Source: Aotearoamyces nothofagi (lineage: Eukaryota; Ascomycota; Leotiomycetes; Leotiales; Tympanidaceae). From it: DNA of 64,000 nucleotides. Position 1 is the first letter of the stretch. The number at the start of each line of letters is the position of its first letter. The position numbers and the translations under genes were made by a program. Under the pieces are notes generated by a model that made no database searches, was not told the origin of the DNA, and saw only the letters and a program-made list of their open reading frames with translations. The stretch is taken from contig JADDTR010000025.1 of assembly GCA_015345905.1 (NCBI GenBank), positions 186,001-250,000 of the forward strand. The letters run 5' to 3'. This document shows, piece after piece, positions 11,914-23,100 of the stretch.

Positions 11914-12573
11914 ACGGACGTTGAGCGATGCAATGCAGCATACACGTCTGACTCAGATAAGAGTCACCACAGCAAGACCGACTGCAGCACGATCCGGCTT
12001 ACACCCCTCAACAGACCTCTCTCTCTCTCTCTCTCTGTATGTGTATGTGTATCCCCCCTCCCCCTCTCCCTCTCTGCGAGCAAGCCCTGCATGTATGCGG
12101 CGAAAAAGACGCAGTGCGACCGCTGCAATGCGATGATGCGAGCATGTCATGCATGCCGATGGATGTAACGGTAACTCTTCGCCATGGCCTGCACGAGCAC
12201 GAGCACGAGCACCACGACATCCAGCGACGGAAGAGAGGAGCAGGCTGGGCCTGTATGCTCTCGCTCACCTGCTGCTTTCCTACAGTAGAGTACTTTACCC
12301 GATAACCCTTTCTCCTCCGTCTAGCTGCAAAGGGATCGTGCATGACGGAAGAACTCCTTTCATCCCTAATTTTCTTCTTCTCTATTGCCCGGCATCCAGT
12401 CTCACGTATAGGGAGACAAGCGAGGGGATCGAGTGAGTTGCTCGTATACAGTACCGGTAGGGGAGAGATGGATGTGGATATGGATGTAGATGGATGAATG
12501 AATGAATGAATGAATTATCCTCGGCTCTACGGAGAGAGTAGATGATCTATATCAATCAAGTGTACAGTATACC

Positions 12574-12670
12574 ATACCAGCTGTATCGTATCGTATATAC
12601 AGCAACCGTACATCTCAACCCTATACCAGCTGTATCGTCTCGTATGTACAGCAACCATACATCTCAACCC
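12574..12670. repeat. Tandem duplication of a 48-bp unit
   Basis: Copy one (12574-12621) and copy two (12623-12670) both run from ATACCAGCTGTATCGT to CATCTCAACCC and differ at about three positions. The unit is longer and less simple than the neighbouring satellites, which suggests one duplication event of modest age. Confidence 0.85.
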
Positions 12671-13038
12671 CAGACCACCTCTCCTCTCCCCCTTATCCGC
12701 CGCCCATCTCACTACCTCGCTGGCCACCCACGGTCCGCACGGCTGCTCCCATGTCGCCATCCCATCCACGCACGGGCACGGCTATGCGGACGCCCCACAG
12801 GCCGGTGACGGATGGTGCGTCGATCTGGCAATTACTAACAAAGGCAAGCAAACAGCCAGCCAGGCAGGCAAACAGGCAAACAGGCAGCACCCAACCCAAC
12901 CCGCCCGGAAGACGTCACATCACGTTCCGCTCGCTCGCTACATAGGGTACCAGTACAGCACAGTTACAGTAATCGATTTAATACCGCAGCGCAGCGCAGC
13001 GCGCTAAAAGCCAGCCGCTGCACCGGCCGCCGCGTCGC

Positions 13039-13041
<3 letters not shown>

Positions 13042-13073
<32 letters not shown>
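13042..13073. repeat. (CT)16 microsatellite
   Basis: An uninterrupted CT dinucleotide run of about 32 nt. Similar but shorter CT/GA runs lie at 12017-12037 and 13993-14031. Confidence 0.9.
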
Positions 13074-13076
<3 letters not shown>

Positions 13077-13755
13077 GTCATGCAGCGTCTGGAGCAGCGG
13101 CTGGCTGGCCGAACCAGACCGGACCGGACGGAGACGCGGACGGCTCCCGTACTCCAGCATGTGATTGTCACGTGTGGGACCGGGTCATGGATAGAAGGGG
13201 GGGGGAGTTATTGTAGCTGGCTGGCTGGCTGGCTGGCAGGGCGCCTTTTTTGTCTCCTCTCCTGTCTTTCGGTCTTTGTTTTTTATAGATGTGTGTGTGT
13301 ATATGTATACGTTCATGTGTCTATATATCTATATATGTATATATGGCGCAGGCGCAGGACCTGTAGGCCGCCGAAGAAGCACGAGGGGGGGTGGGGAGGC
13401 GAGGGAGGCAGAAGCGGCAACACGTGCCGGGTTGATCGACTGGCTGGCTTTTTTATAGAAATATATAGAGAAAAATATAGAACAAAGAACAAGGAACAGA
13501 CCTTATCTTGTCTCTTTTTTCTCCAATCGCAGCTCGCTCTCTCATGCATACAGTAGCTTCTCTATGTGCCGCTTGCTCCTCTCTGGATAGCTCTCCAGAC
13601 TCGCTCTCGGCACCCTCTCTCAATGAGGCTTGTTGTGCCAGGCTTGACAGCCTGCCTGTATAAACCTGCCTAGCCTCTCTCCGTCCCCCCAGAGTCGGTA
13701 TATGCCAGGACGGGACCGACGTGATGGCCCGTCCCTCCCCCGTGCTGCTCTCCTG

Positions 13756-13770
13756 CCCCCCCCCCCCCCC
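13756..13770. repeat. Homopolymer run of 15 C
   Basis: Fifteen consecutive cytosines follow TCCTG. Its exact length may be a sequencing or assembly uncertainty. Confidence 0.8.
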
Positions 13771-14498
13771 TCCCCTGTAGTCTACTCTGTATACAAATAC
13801 AAGACGAGACGAGCCGAGCAGGCCTTCTCAGCCCACAAGACCAGGCCCCAGACGGGCAGTGGCGATAGGGCATTCTGCCTCGTCCTCTCTTGCGACCCGC
13901 CGAGGCTGCCTATCCGTGCTGGTTCCGAGATCTAGCCCCGATCGACCAATGCAGCCGGCTATACGCTAGACATGACATCAGGAATAAGGTTTCGAGAGAG
14001 AGAGAGAGAGGGAGAGATAGAGAGAGAGAAAGACCCCCGCTCTAGCACCAGCCCATGTAACGACACTCGAACGAGCCAGGGCACCTGCCCACGCAGCTAC
14101 CGGAACGCCATGCTGCCCATCCCAAGACCAACAAGATCCTACCCTCCCCAGCGCTCCGATTCCTGTAGCCCTTGCAAGCCCTGTCCCTACAATCCCGCAA
14201 GCGCCAACGCCTCCTCTCCAAAAGTCACAGCCAGGCGCGCGCCGCCTTGATACATCGGAGCCATCCAGCCGGATCGCTCTCGCCAAGCGCTTCTTCGCTC
14301 CCCCTAAGTCACATCAAGTTGTTTTGATCAGTGAGAAGGACAGAAGAGGCATCGATGGCTCCGTCTGGTGCAGATTCTAAACAGTCCTCCTCATCAGTGA
14401 CCAGAAAGAAAAGAAACATCTCTTTTCGCACCGCGGTGCTTTCGCTGATATTTCTGCCAACCTCAGTCCCGCTGCCCACGCATGCTCCCTGTGCTCCC

Positions 14499-14864
14499 CT
14501 ACTGTCCTCTAGCCTTAACTTCCGAACCCGTCCTTCGAGGTGCGACGCCGGCGCCGTACCGATTCCACGGCCTCTTCCTCGTCCTTCTCCGGGCCGCAAC
14601 CGCCAATCGCAGAGCCACGTAGAATCCCGCGATGGCTAGCATGAGGAGCACCGCCGCTGCGACGTCTCCAGCTGAGATGCCGAAGAGGTCTACTGTTGCT
14701 AGATCCAGCACGTTCGGGCCCTGTTCGATGATCTGGCAATATCCCCGCTCCTCCACGCTCGCTCCGCCCTTGGTCAAGACCAGATCCGAGCAAGGCCTCT
14801 GGCGGAATACGGCCGGGTAGTCTGTAATCTTTGGGTAGCTGCGCTTCGTTTGAGTAGCTCCCAT
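14499..14864 (-). CDS. Small single-pass membrane protein ORF, unrecognised
   Basis: An ATG-initiated frame of 121 residues without an intron. Residues about 66-90 (AGDVAAAVLLMLAIAGFYVA and following) form a clear hydrophobic helix. It is followed at once by a basic stretch (ARRRTRKRPW), the pattern of a transmembrane segment with a cytosolic positive flank. The N-terminal 60 residues are soluble and contain two cysteines. I do not recognise the family. It stands alone between the satellite block and the YAK1 3' flank. It could be a lineage-specific gene, or a chance frame; the hydrophobic segment and the ordinary composition compared with the neighbouring repeats favour a gene. Confidence 0.4.
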   Translation of the reverse strand: MGATQTKRSYPKITDYPAVFRQRPCSDLVLTKGGASVEERGYCQIIEQGPNVLDLATVDLFGISAGDVAAAVLLMLAIAGFYVALRLAVAARRRTRKRPWNRYGAGVAPRRTGSEVKARGQ

Positions 14865-15760
14865 CTTGGCCTGTCGCCTCTGTCGTTATCGTTGAGCTGC
14901 TCGGTTCCGGAATTGCTTGCGTATGGATAGTGTACAGAGAGCGATGTGATTTCGAAACTTGAGCGCGAGGGCAGAAGTCTAGAAGATGTCGAGAGTGTCC
15001 ATAAATCGGCTGTCAGATCGGAGAATTATTTTGGGTCACACATAGTAGAAAAGACGCTTCTTCCGTGTTCAAATTCTCTACTAGGGATGTTGGGGGACAT
15101 GATCCGTGTTGGGAGAGCAGGATTAGTGAAAAAGGCGGCCATGCCCTATGTAGCATGCCCTATCCTGAACGTTGGGTTAGACTAAAGGAGTCGCGCCCAT
15201 TTGAGCTCAAATTATATGCTTCTCATCGATAACTGACTAGGATTTCTATACACTTACAAGCTGCTAGTGTCTCCCCATTTCATGGACGACAAATTTCGTT
15301 AGCAAGGCCATGTTAGGAAATGCTGCGATCATCGAATACCTAGGGTACCTATAATTGAGTCTTGCTCTTGCTCAATGTTACTTCTCAAGTATGATACATG
15401 GCAACTCCTGTCCGATCCAGGGATGCAGTACGGCTCAGACTCTTCCAAACGACCCAATTCCAACCCATGATGCGCACTGAGACGGGACATCAACCAAACC
15501 ATCGTCCGAATGTCTCTACCGACATAATTCTCCTCCTATTAACATAATGAGATAAGTGCATGCATTCTTCCCTGTTGAGATACTGAGGTATCAACTTCTC
15601 TGCCGCGCTAGTTTGTGAATTTGAATGTTTGCAAGTCTGCTGTAGTACACTAAACGGGGTAAAGGTATTTCTGCCTGATGTGTGACGTAAATCGCCGTAT
15701 ATATGGTAGATTCTCTTGCTCATCCAATGGAATGTGATGAGCGACCTGCGCAAAAACCAC
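14865..15760. other. Intergenic region: upstream of the orphan ORF and YAK1 3' flank
   Basis: About 900 bp. Short frames here are unconvincing. The part next to 15760 is the YAK1 3' untranslated region on the minus strand. No repeat array or RNA gene was recognised. Confidence 0.4.
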
Positions 15761-18666
15761 TCAATGCCACTGGCTTTGCCCCATGAAGCCCTCCTCCAAC
15801 GTACGATCTTCAAGATTTCGAATGAAGTCACGATTATTCCTTGCCCCTCCTTGCCCTCCTTGCGCCGCTCTGCTGCCGCGCCTCCGCGCACTGCCAGGAT
15901 TTGCATCCGGGGCACCTTCGGGTGGTGGTGGGTAGTAGGCCGGGCTCGGTTGTAAACGAATAGGCTGCGTGGGGTCTAGATGACTGGCGACTCTTTGGAT
16001 AGCTGGTGGAATACCGCCTTGTTGCTGCTCCATTGTGGTAGCCCTTTGCCGCCCTGACCGGACGGTAGCTTGGGCATAGAGGCTCTGTTGTTGCTGGGGG
16101 TTTGCATAAGGAGCTGGTGGCATTTGAGCAGGTGCTTGTTGCATCATACCGACTTGTCCGTAACCACCACTCTGCGAAGGGTATGGTGGTGGTGGTGCCC
16201 CCTGGTGGCTGGGGTTTGGAGAGTACATATTATTATTGTTGTACATTGGTGGCGCCTGAGCATGGACCGGCTGAGGATACTGGCCAACGGGCATGACACC
16301 GTGCGATGGTTGCGAAGCATAAGCTTGGGCATTGTGTGCTTGTGCAGCTTGGGCGGCTTGTGCGCGTTGCTTGCTTAAGGCTTCCGCCTGCTGCTGTTGT
16401 TGTGTACCAGGGGCCGGTGATCTATTTGCTGAGCTTGACTTTAGGTTCATCGGTGGCACAAAAGGTCCTGTGAACTTTTGCTGGGTGATGAATGGGTGAA
16501 GCTTTGCTTGCTGTGGCGACCACCGCTCTAGAGGATTGATGTTTAACAGGCCTCTGACGAAATCGATAAATGCAACCCTGTTGTTCATTTCTTGTGTACG
16601 TTAGCAAGGTAAATTGATAAGACATGTAAATAACGTACCTCGATCGACTTCGCTCTGCTTCATGTTCTTTCTAGGCATTGCGTAAGACCGTATGATCTCT
16701 GGCAATGTCGTTGCTTGGAAGTACTTCTTGCTCGGCTGCTCTTTGGTTCCGTGCTCTCGCGAATACTGTTCCATGCTTTTGAGGTGATAGGTCCTCCTGC
16801 CGTAGTCATCCACATCATGTCGCTTCTCGAAAAACTCTCCAGACTGCTTCCCCATTTCCAGCATCCAGTTTGGAGGATTACCAAGCATCTCTGTAATTCG
16901 AGAGACTTGATTATATTCCGAAGAACCTGGAAAGAGCGGCAGGCCAAGAAAGAGTTCCACGACAATGCAGCCCAAAGACCACATGTCAATAGCAGACGAG
17001 TATGGTAAGCCTAAAAGAACCTCCGGCGAACGATAGAATCGGGACTGAATATAAGTATATACCGTCTGGCGCTCATCACAAGCAGATCCGAAATCAATGA
17101 TCTTGATGATAGGACTTTCAAGGTTCTTGAGCAGAATATTTTCTGGTTTAAGATCACAATGTATCAACCTTGCCTTATTCAACAAGCTAAGCCCGGTTAG
17201 TAGTTGCTGTGCAAACACCCGGACAAGTGTAGTGCTGAGTCCTCGGAACTGGTTCTGCTTGATAAGCTCGTACAAGTTAACGCTCAATAGCTCGAAGACT
17301 AGACATAGATGTTGTCGGTGAATGAATGTGTCTTTGAGTCGAAGGAGATGGTGGTCGTCATTTTTGTCGAGCTTGCTGTTGAGCTGCTACTTGTTAGATG
17401 GAGATACAACTATGATTAAGAACACAACTTACCAAGTCTAGGACAGATACCTCCATCATACTCTGGTTGAAGTATGCTGTACGGTTTTTCACAACCTTGA
17501 CCGCGACAACTTCCTGAGTCTTTAAGTTTTGGCACTTTACCACCTGTCCGAAAGTTCCTTGCCCGAGTACATCTAGAATTAGATAGCGATTCCTATAAAT
17601 ATCATTAGAAAATGCTGCTGCCTTACGAATAGGGGGCGCACTTGTGTCCAGTCTCCTCAGAACCCAAGATATCATTGACATATAGAATATAGTCACTATC
17701 TTCGTTATCAAAGCCATCGTTTTTTGTCCCCTTGCTGGGCTTGGTAAGAACACGCCGCGGGTTTCGTGACGACTCGTATTTGAAGCTAGGATTGCATATG
17801 CGATAGGTGGAAGGGAGATGTGTTGTAAGAGCTTGTAAAGGCTATGCAGCTGTCAGCATGTGTAAGAAGAGCGGTTTGTATATACTTACACTGATGAAGC
17901 CGCCTTCGGGATTTGCTCTACGGAAAGCAGGTTGCGCATTGATCTTCGGCTGCAAATCAGATATCGATCTCACTTTCGAGAACTCAGGGACTGGCCCCCG
18001 GCCTGGGGGGCCTTGCGATATTTGAGGCGCTGGACGGCGTGGTGACTTAGGATCGTTACCGAAGAGAGCATTTAATTGCGCTGTAGCTGATGGTGGATAG
18101 CCTTCTTGATTCGCCGAAAACGGTGTTATGGGGGGTAACTGTTGCGCTGGGGGCCGATTTGAATAGTATGCATTAGGTGATGAATAGCTCCCAGGTCGCG
18201 TAGGTGACTGTCGGGAGGTATATGGGTTCAGACCTGCCTGCGGGCTTGCTGTATATGGCGTCGAAGGGGAAAGAGTCTCCATGGGAGAATATCGCTGAGC
18301 GGCAGTTGACTGCTCCTGTCCGTTAGGAAGCGTCCCACCTCGACTGCCACTGGAAAGGTGCTGCTGGTGGTGCGGCCTCATAGGGTATTTGACCCCGCTG
18401 TATGGATCTCCAGCATCCTGCATAGCTACGTCGCCGTTCCCGTCTCTCGTTTGGGGAGTCGCAGAAGGAGAAGCTCCTACAGACTGGCCATGGGAATTCG
18501 AGCTCAGACCGCCCTGGTATTGCTCGTATGTATAGCCGACGGGAGGTGGGACACTGCCGGTTCCATTGTATTCCCGCGCTTGGTGAGGATGGGCAGACCC
18601 GGTGTTGCTATTATATCTGCGGGGACCTGGAGGAGCATTATTCGTATACGGCTGCCATTGATCCAT
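15761..18666 (-). CDS. YAK1: Dual-specificity protein kinase Yak1 (DYRK family)
   Basis: Five exons: 18666-17890, 17841-17642, 17592-17433, 17383-16639 and 16590-15761. The introns are 48-49 nt. The predicted protein is 903 residues. The first 259 residues are a Pro/Ser/Gln-rich tail. The kinase domain has the glycine loop VLGQGTFGQVV (from about 334), the ATP lysine in VAVKVV (K358), catalytic HCDLKPEN (D456), DFGSA, and the DYRK activation loop YTYIQSRFYRSPE, whose second Tyr is self-phosphorylated in the family. After the kinase, LLNINPLERWSPQQA and a Gln-rich C-terminus follow. Yak1 slows growth under nutrient stress, opposing PKA. The second intron starts with the weak donor GTGCGC. Confidence 0.93.
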
Positions 18667-20145
18667 TGTAGCTAAGAGATGCTTGGGAGGCTGGCGCTGT
18701 CACTGACGTGGGGCTCGAGGGGTCGTAATGTCTGAGAAGACAAGCGCTGCGGCTCACACGCCGGACGCAGCGACCAATCTGGAGATAACGCGTGCGAAAG
18801 CCCCCGGAGACCTCGTTGTAAAGGCAGAGATAGCCTGTAAAAGTAGAGCACTGAGTATCAAGGATTCATGGTGTTGCTACGACAGCGTCACCCAGGTGTG
18901 AGGTAAGTCGTGTTGGTTAGGTACCGTCAGGCTTAGCGCGAAAGACGACGGCACAGGAAGGACTGGGAGGCGAGAGGCACAAACCCACAGCATACGCAAT
19001 GCCAACGCGCCGGAATTCTTCAGGACCTGGGCTGTCTACTCTACAATCGCCCTGCGTTATATTTCTGCCTCTGGACGGTGTTCTGTTTACAGTTTGGGGA
19101 CGGGCAGCGTGCTTTCATAGAGTATCTTGGCCGTAGAGGGATTTTCCGCTAGGAGCGCTGAAAACAGACAGTCTCGAAGCATGGAGGTGCCCAGCTGCCA
19201 AAGGCGCAGACAAACGCTTCTACTGCGCGCATGTATCTCGATCTCATTTGGCGGCCGACCGCCCTTTCACCAGAAGATCGCATCTGGCCACTACGAGGAA
19301 GACACATCGAGCGCCCTTCCGAGCCCTGAAGTCGAAAGCCATTTATATTCAGAAGTAGCTGAAATGCTTATTTCACCTGCATGTGACTAAGCTTACGGGG
19401 TACAGCTGCCATTCCAATGCTTCAGAGCCCCAGCGCAGGACGGCTGCACAGAGCGCCCACAAGAATCGGGCAAGTCTGTAAGCTGATTAATGATGCCCGC
19501 TTCCGCACGCTCTGGTGACTTCGTATGTAAAAGCTGCAGTATATGCTGCCACTTAGTCGAGTAGTCTGGCGACCCGCGAGCTCTAATAGAACATGCATGC
19601 GCTCAGCTAGGAACCTCGATCGTCTTAAGCCCCCTGGACCTAAATTCCAACAACCTGAATTAGCGAAGTCGCCAATGGGCAATTTTGCACCGTCAACTAC
19701 TCTACTGAAGCTGCCCCAAGTCTCGTGATTCTCACTACCAGCGCTTCAAAGCCCATTTTGCTTTGAATAGACAGCCAATGGGCGGCGCATCTGATTGGAC
19801 CAGCCACAGTCAGCGGAGGCTCCCTGGCCGCCTTAGTGCAGTGCTACCGCTGGGCTAGCATACGGATTGGATGCCTTACGAATCAGGACAGGCGAGGCTA
19901 CTGAGGAAACTCGGGAATGACGTGAAGGAGGCCTGGAGGAAGAAAACATCTGCACTCCGTTCAAACCTAGAGCAGGCGAGAGCTCTTTTCGCTGCCATAT
20001 ACTCGGCACAGCGCCCTCACTACGGCCTGTCTTTCCTCTTCACCTCGCTCTTTCATCTCACACTATTCTACGAAACTAATCCCGCCACGAATCCAGCAAA
20101 CCACAGATGAGTAGACTCCGCCACATACCATAGACAGCGTCCGCG
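18667..20145. promoter_or_regulatory. Divergent intergenic region between YAK1 and the RAD26 homologue
   Basis: About 1.5 kb between two divergent starts, presumably with both promoters. A 79-codon ATG frame (19871-20110) ends 35 nt before the RAD26 start. It is only a candidate upstream frame, depending on where the leader begins. Other frames are unconvincing. Confidence 0.4.
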
Positions 20146-23100
20146 ATGTCTCCGCCAGCGGACAGCACGCTTCAGCTCCAGTCATCCGTAGCTCAGGAGC
20201 CGAGAGACGATCCCGCTGAGCTCCGCCGCGAAGCTATATATACTGCCGCTGAAGCTGCTGCGGTAGCTGCAGACGAGGCTGTGGAGGAGACGAGTGAAGT
20301 CAGCCATGTGGAAGCCATAGACGAGGCCAGCGTCCTCAAGGGATTGACCGAAGGTGTTCGCAACCAGCATGACATTGAACGAGACATCACATTTCAGGCA
20401 AATCTAGCATTGATTGAGCAGGAGGACGAGCGAGATCACAAGCGGATTGACAGGGCAAATGCCAACAAGGACAAACTTCTCTCGCAGAGGCGAACGCAGA
20501 AGCGTCGACTTGACACAGTAGCTCAAAACCCACTGCAGAGAAGACGTCTCCAATCCGAAATTGACAAAATCGATGTTGATGTGGCCGCACTTGAGAATGA
20601 TATTATCGAGATACAAGCGCGGATTGATTCGAGGCATAAGCATGATGACGATGTCGATGGTCTGGAGGACGAACACACTGGAGGAAACAGGCGAATGCCC
20701 AATGAGAGCCAGAGAGATTTCCTCATTCGCACTGGCAAGATCACCCCGTTTTCTCGAATTCCGCACCGGGAGACCGAGGGGCACAGTGGAGATCTCACGG
20801 AGGTTCTCATGGATGCTGAAGAGGAGGCCGAAGGAGAGCGCGGAAGCGAGGAACCGGCGGAACTAAAATCACATCAGAATCTAAGGCTTCCTGGCTTCGC
20901 CGAGGTGGTAGAAAGTGGTACAAGTACATCAGCGGCTGGCGAGTTCTCTTTACGTCCTCGCAAGAGAAGACGGATTCAGGATACGAGCACAGAAATATCG
21001 CCTGATGTCTCAGATAGTGACCAATCTACCCCCTCCGCACAGCGTCGTACCGACTCGGAATCGCTCGACACATTTACGCCCGACATGACCGACTCTGACC
21101 TCTTTCCAGGTGCTACGCAGGAGCACGGTGACGAGAATGGTATTATTGATATCGATCGCCCTCAAAAGAGAGGCAATCGAAAGTCAAAACCCGAAATTGA
21201 AGACCTTACAGGTATCGACGATGGGAATGAACAAGTTTATCAATCACGGTTACAATCGTGGGTGGAAAGACGAAGCCGAGCTCGCCAAAACAAGCAGAGG
21301 GAACTAATCCAAGCTGGAAATGGCAGTGAGGTACAGAGAGACCCTGACGATTCAATAGAGCCAGATGACGAGGAGGAGTGGTTTAAGCCAAGCCCGGATG
21401 CGCTCGACCACCAATTTGAGAATGGCTTGAAGCTCCCTGGCGACATTTACCCAGCCTTGTTTGATTACCAAAAGACCGGTGTTCAATGGCTGGGGGAGCT
21501 ATACGAACAGCAAGTCGGAGGTATCGTTGGTGACGAGATGGGTCTTGGGAAGACTATTCAGATCATATCATTCCTCGCAGGCCTACACTACAGCAAGAAG
21601 TTAACTAAACCTGTTATTGTTGTTGCACCTGCCACCGTGCTTAGACAGTGGGTCAACGAATTCCATCGATGGTGGCCACCTCTACGTGTCTCCATACTTC
21701 ACACTTCTGGGAGTGGTATGCTCAATGTGCGCAACGAGGTACACTTGGAAGATGAAGAGGAGACTGGTTACAGTCGGAATCGGATAAATAAGAAACCCTC
21801 GAAAGCTCAGAAGTCAGCTAGACGTATCGTGGATCGAGTTGTTCAGCAGGGCCATGTTCTTGTCACGACCTATGCAGGACTGCAGACTTATGGTGATATC
21901 CTCATTCCTGTCAACTGGGGTTACTCTGTCCTCGACGAGGGCCACAAGATTCGCAACCCAAATACCGCTATCACAGTTTACTGCAAGGAGTTACAGACTC
22001 CGAATCGTGTGATCCTATCAGGTACACCTATGCAGAACAATCTAGTTGAACTTTGGTCGCTCTTCGATTTTGTTTATCCAATGCGCCTTGGCACACTAGT
22101 CAACTTTCGTAACCAATTCGAGATCCCAATCAAGATTGGAGGTTATGCGAATGCCACAAACTTGCAGGTCTTGACCGCGACAAAGTGTGCAGAAACTCTG
22201 AAGGAGGCTATCAGTCCATACCTTCTACAGCGAGTGAAGGCCGACGTTGCTGCTGATTTACCAAAGAAGAGCGAGCAAGTACTGTTCTGTAAATTGACTA
22301 AGCCGCAACGAGAAGCTTATGAGGTCTTTCTAAGCTCAGATGATATGACCTCGATCCTGAATCGCACCCGGCAGTCATTGTTTGGCATTGATATTTTAAG
22401 GAAGATTTGTAATCATCCTGATCTCCTGGATCCAAGGCTTAAGAACAAGCCTGGCTACAAATGGGGAAGTCCCAATAAGTCTGGCAAGATGCAAGTTGTT
22501 AAAGCTTTACTTGAGATCTGGAGAAAAGCCGGAGACAAAATACTTCTCTTTAGTCAAGGTGTTCAGATGCTAAATATCATCGAAGATTTTGTAAAGGGTC
22601 TTGATGGATTTAATTATCTTCGCATGGACGGTGGCACAAACATTAAGGACCGCCAGTCGATGGTCGATCGGTTCAACAATGATCCGGATATCCATGTCTT
22701 CTTATTAACGACTAAAGTCGGTGGCCTTGGAGTCAACCTGACGGGGGCAAATCGTGTGATCATATTTGACCCAGACTGGAATCCTTCTACCGATGTTCAA
22801 GCTCGTGAGAGAGCTTGGCGCCTTGGCCAAAAGAAAGAAGTCACCATTTACCGCTTGATGACAGCGGGTACGATCGAGGAAAAAATATATCATCGTCAAA
22901 TATTTAAGCAGTTCTTAGCGGACAAGATCCTGAAGGACCCGAAGCAACGGCAAACTTTTCATATGAAAGATCTCTATGATCTCTTTACCCTCGGCTCTTC
23001 GGAGGACTCTACGACAGAGACCAGTCAGATGTTCCAGGGTACGGAAGTTGAATTTGATAAGCACCGCGAAAGCATCGTTCAGCCAGCTACAGCTTCGAAT

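Larger units (their letters stand above)
8941..14498. repeat. Gene-free block of about 5.6 kb, rich in micro- and minisatellites
   Basis: No open frame here resembles a protein; predicted frames are low-complexity translations of repeats. Successive tracts include a GGCAGGGC-type repeat near 9080-9105, the 13-bp minisatellite from 10390, 9-bp GACATTAGT units at 10880-10943, a pyrimidine-rich tract at 11056-11170, 8-bp CAGGCAGA units, several CT/GA runs, a run of 15 C, and TGGC repeats near 13222-13240. The block lies between the eIF4G promoter and a small orphan ORF. No transposase, reverse transcriptase or long terminal repeat was seen. It may be a recombination-prone or heterochromatic island, but that is inference. 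Confidence 0.7.

Noticed and set aside
8941-14498. A transposon as the source of the gene-free block
   Set aside because: No transposase, reverse transcriptase, terminal repeats or long duplicated ends were visible. Only short tandem repeats occur.
19422-19728. Overlapping short frames between YAK1 and RAD26 as a small gene
   Set aside because: Both strands are open only briefly, the translations lack recognisable features, and no splice signals extend them.
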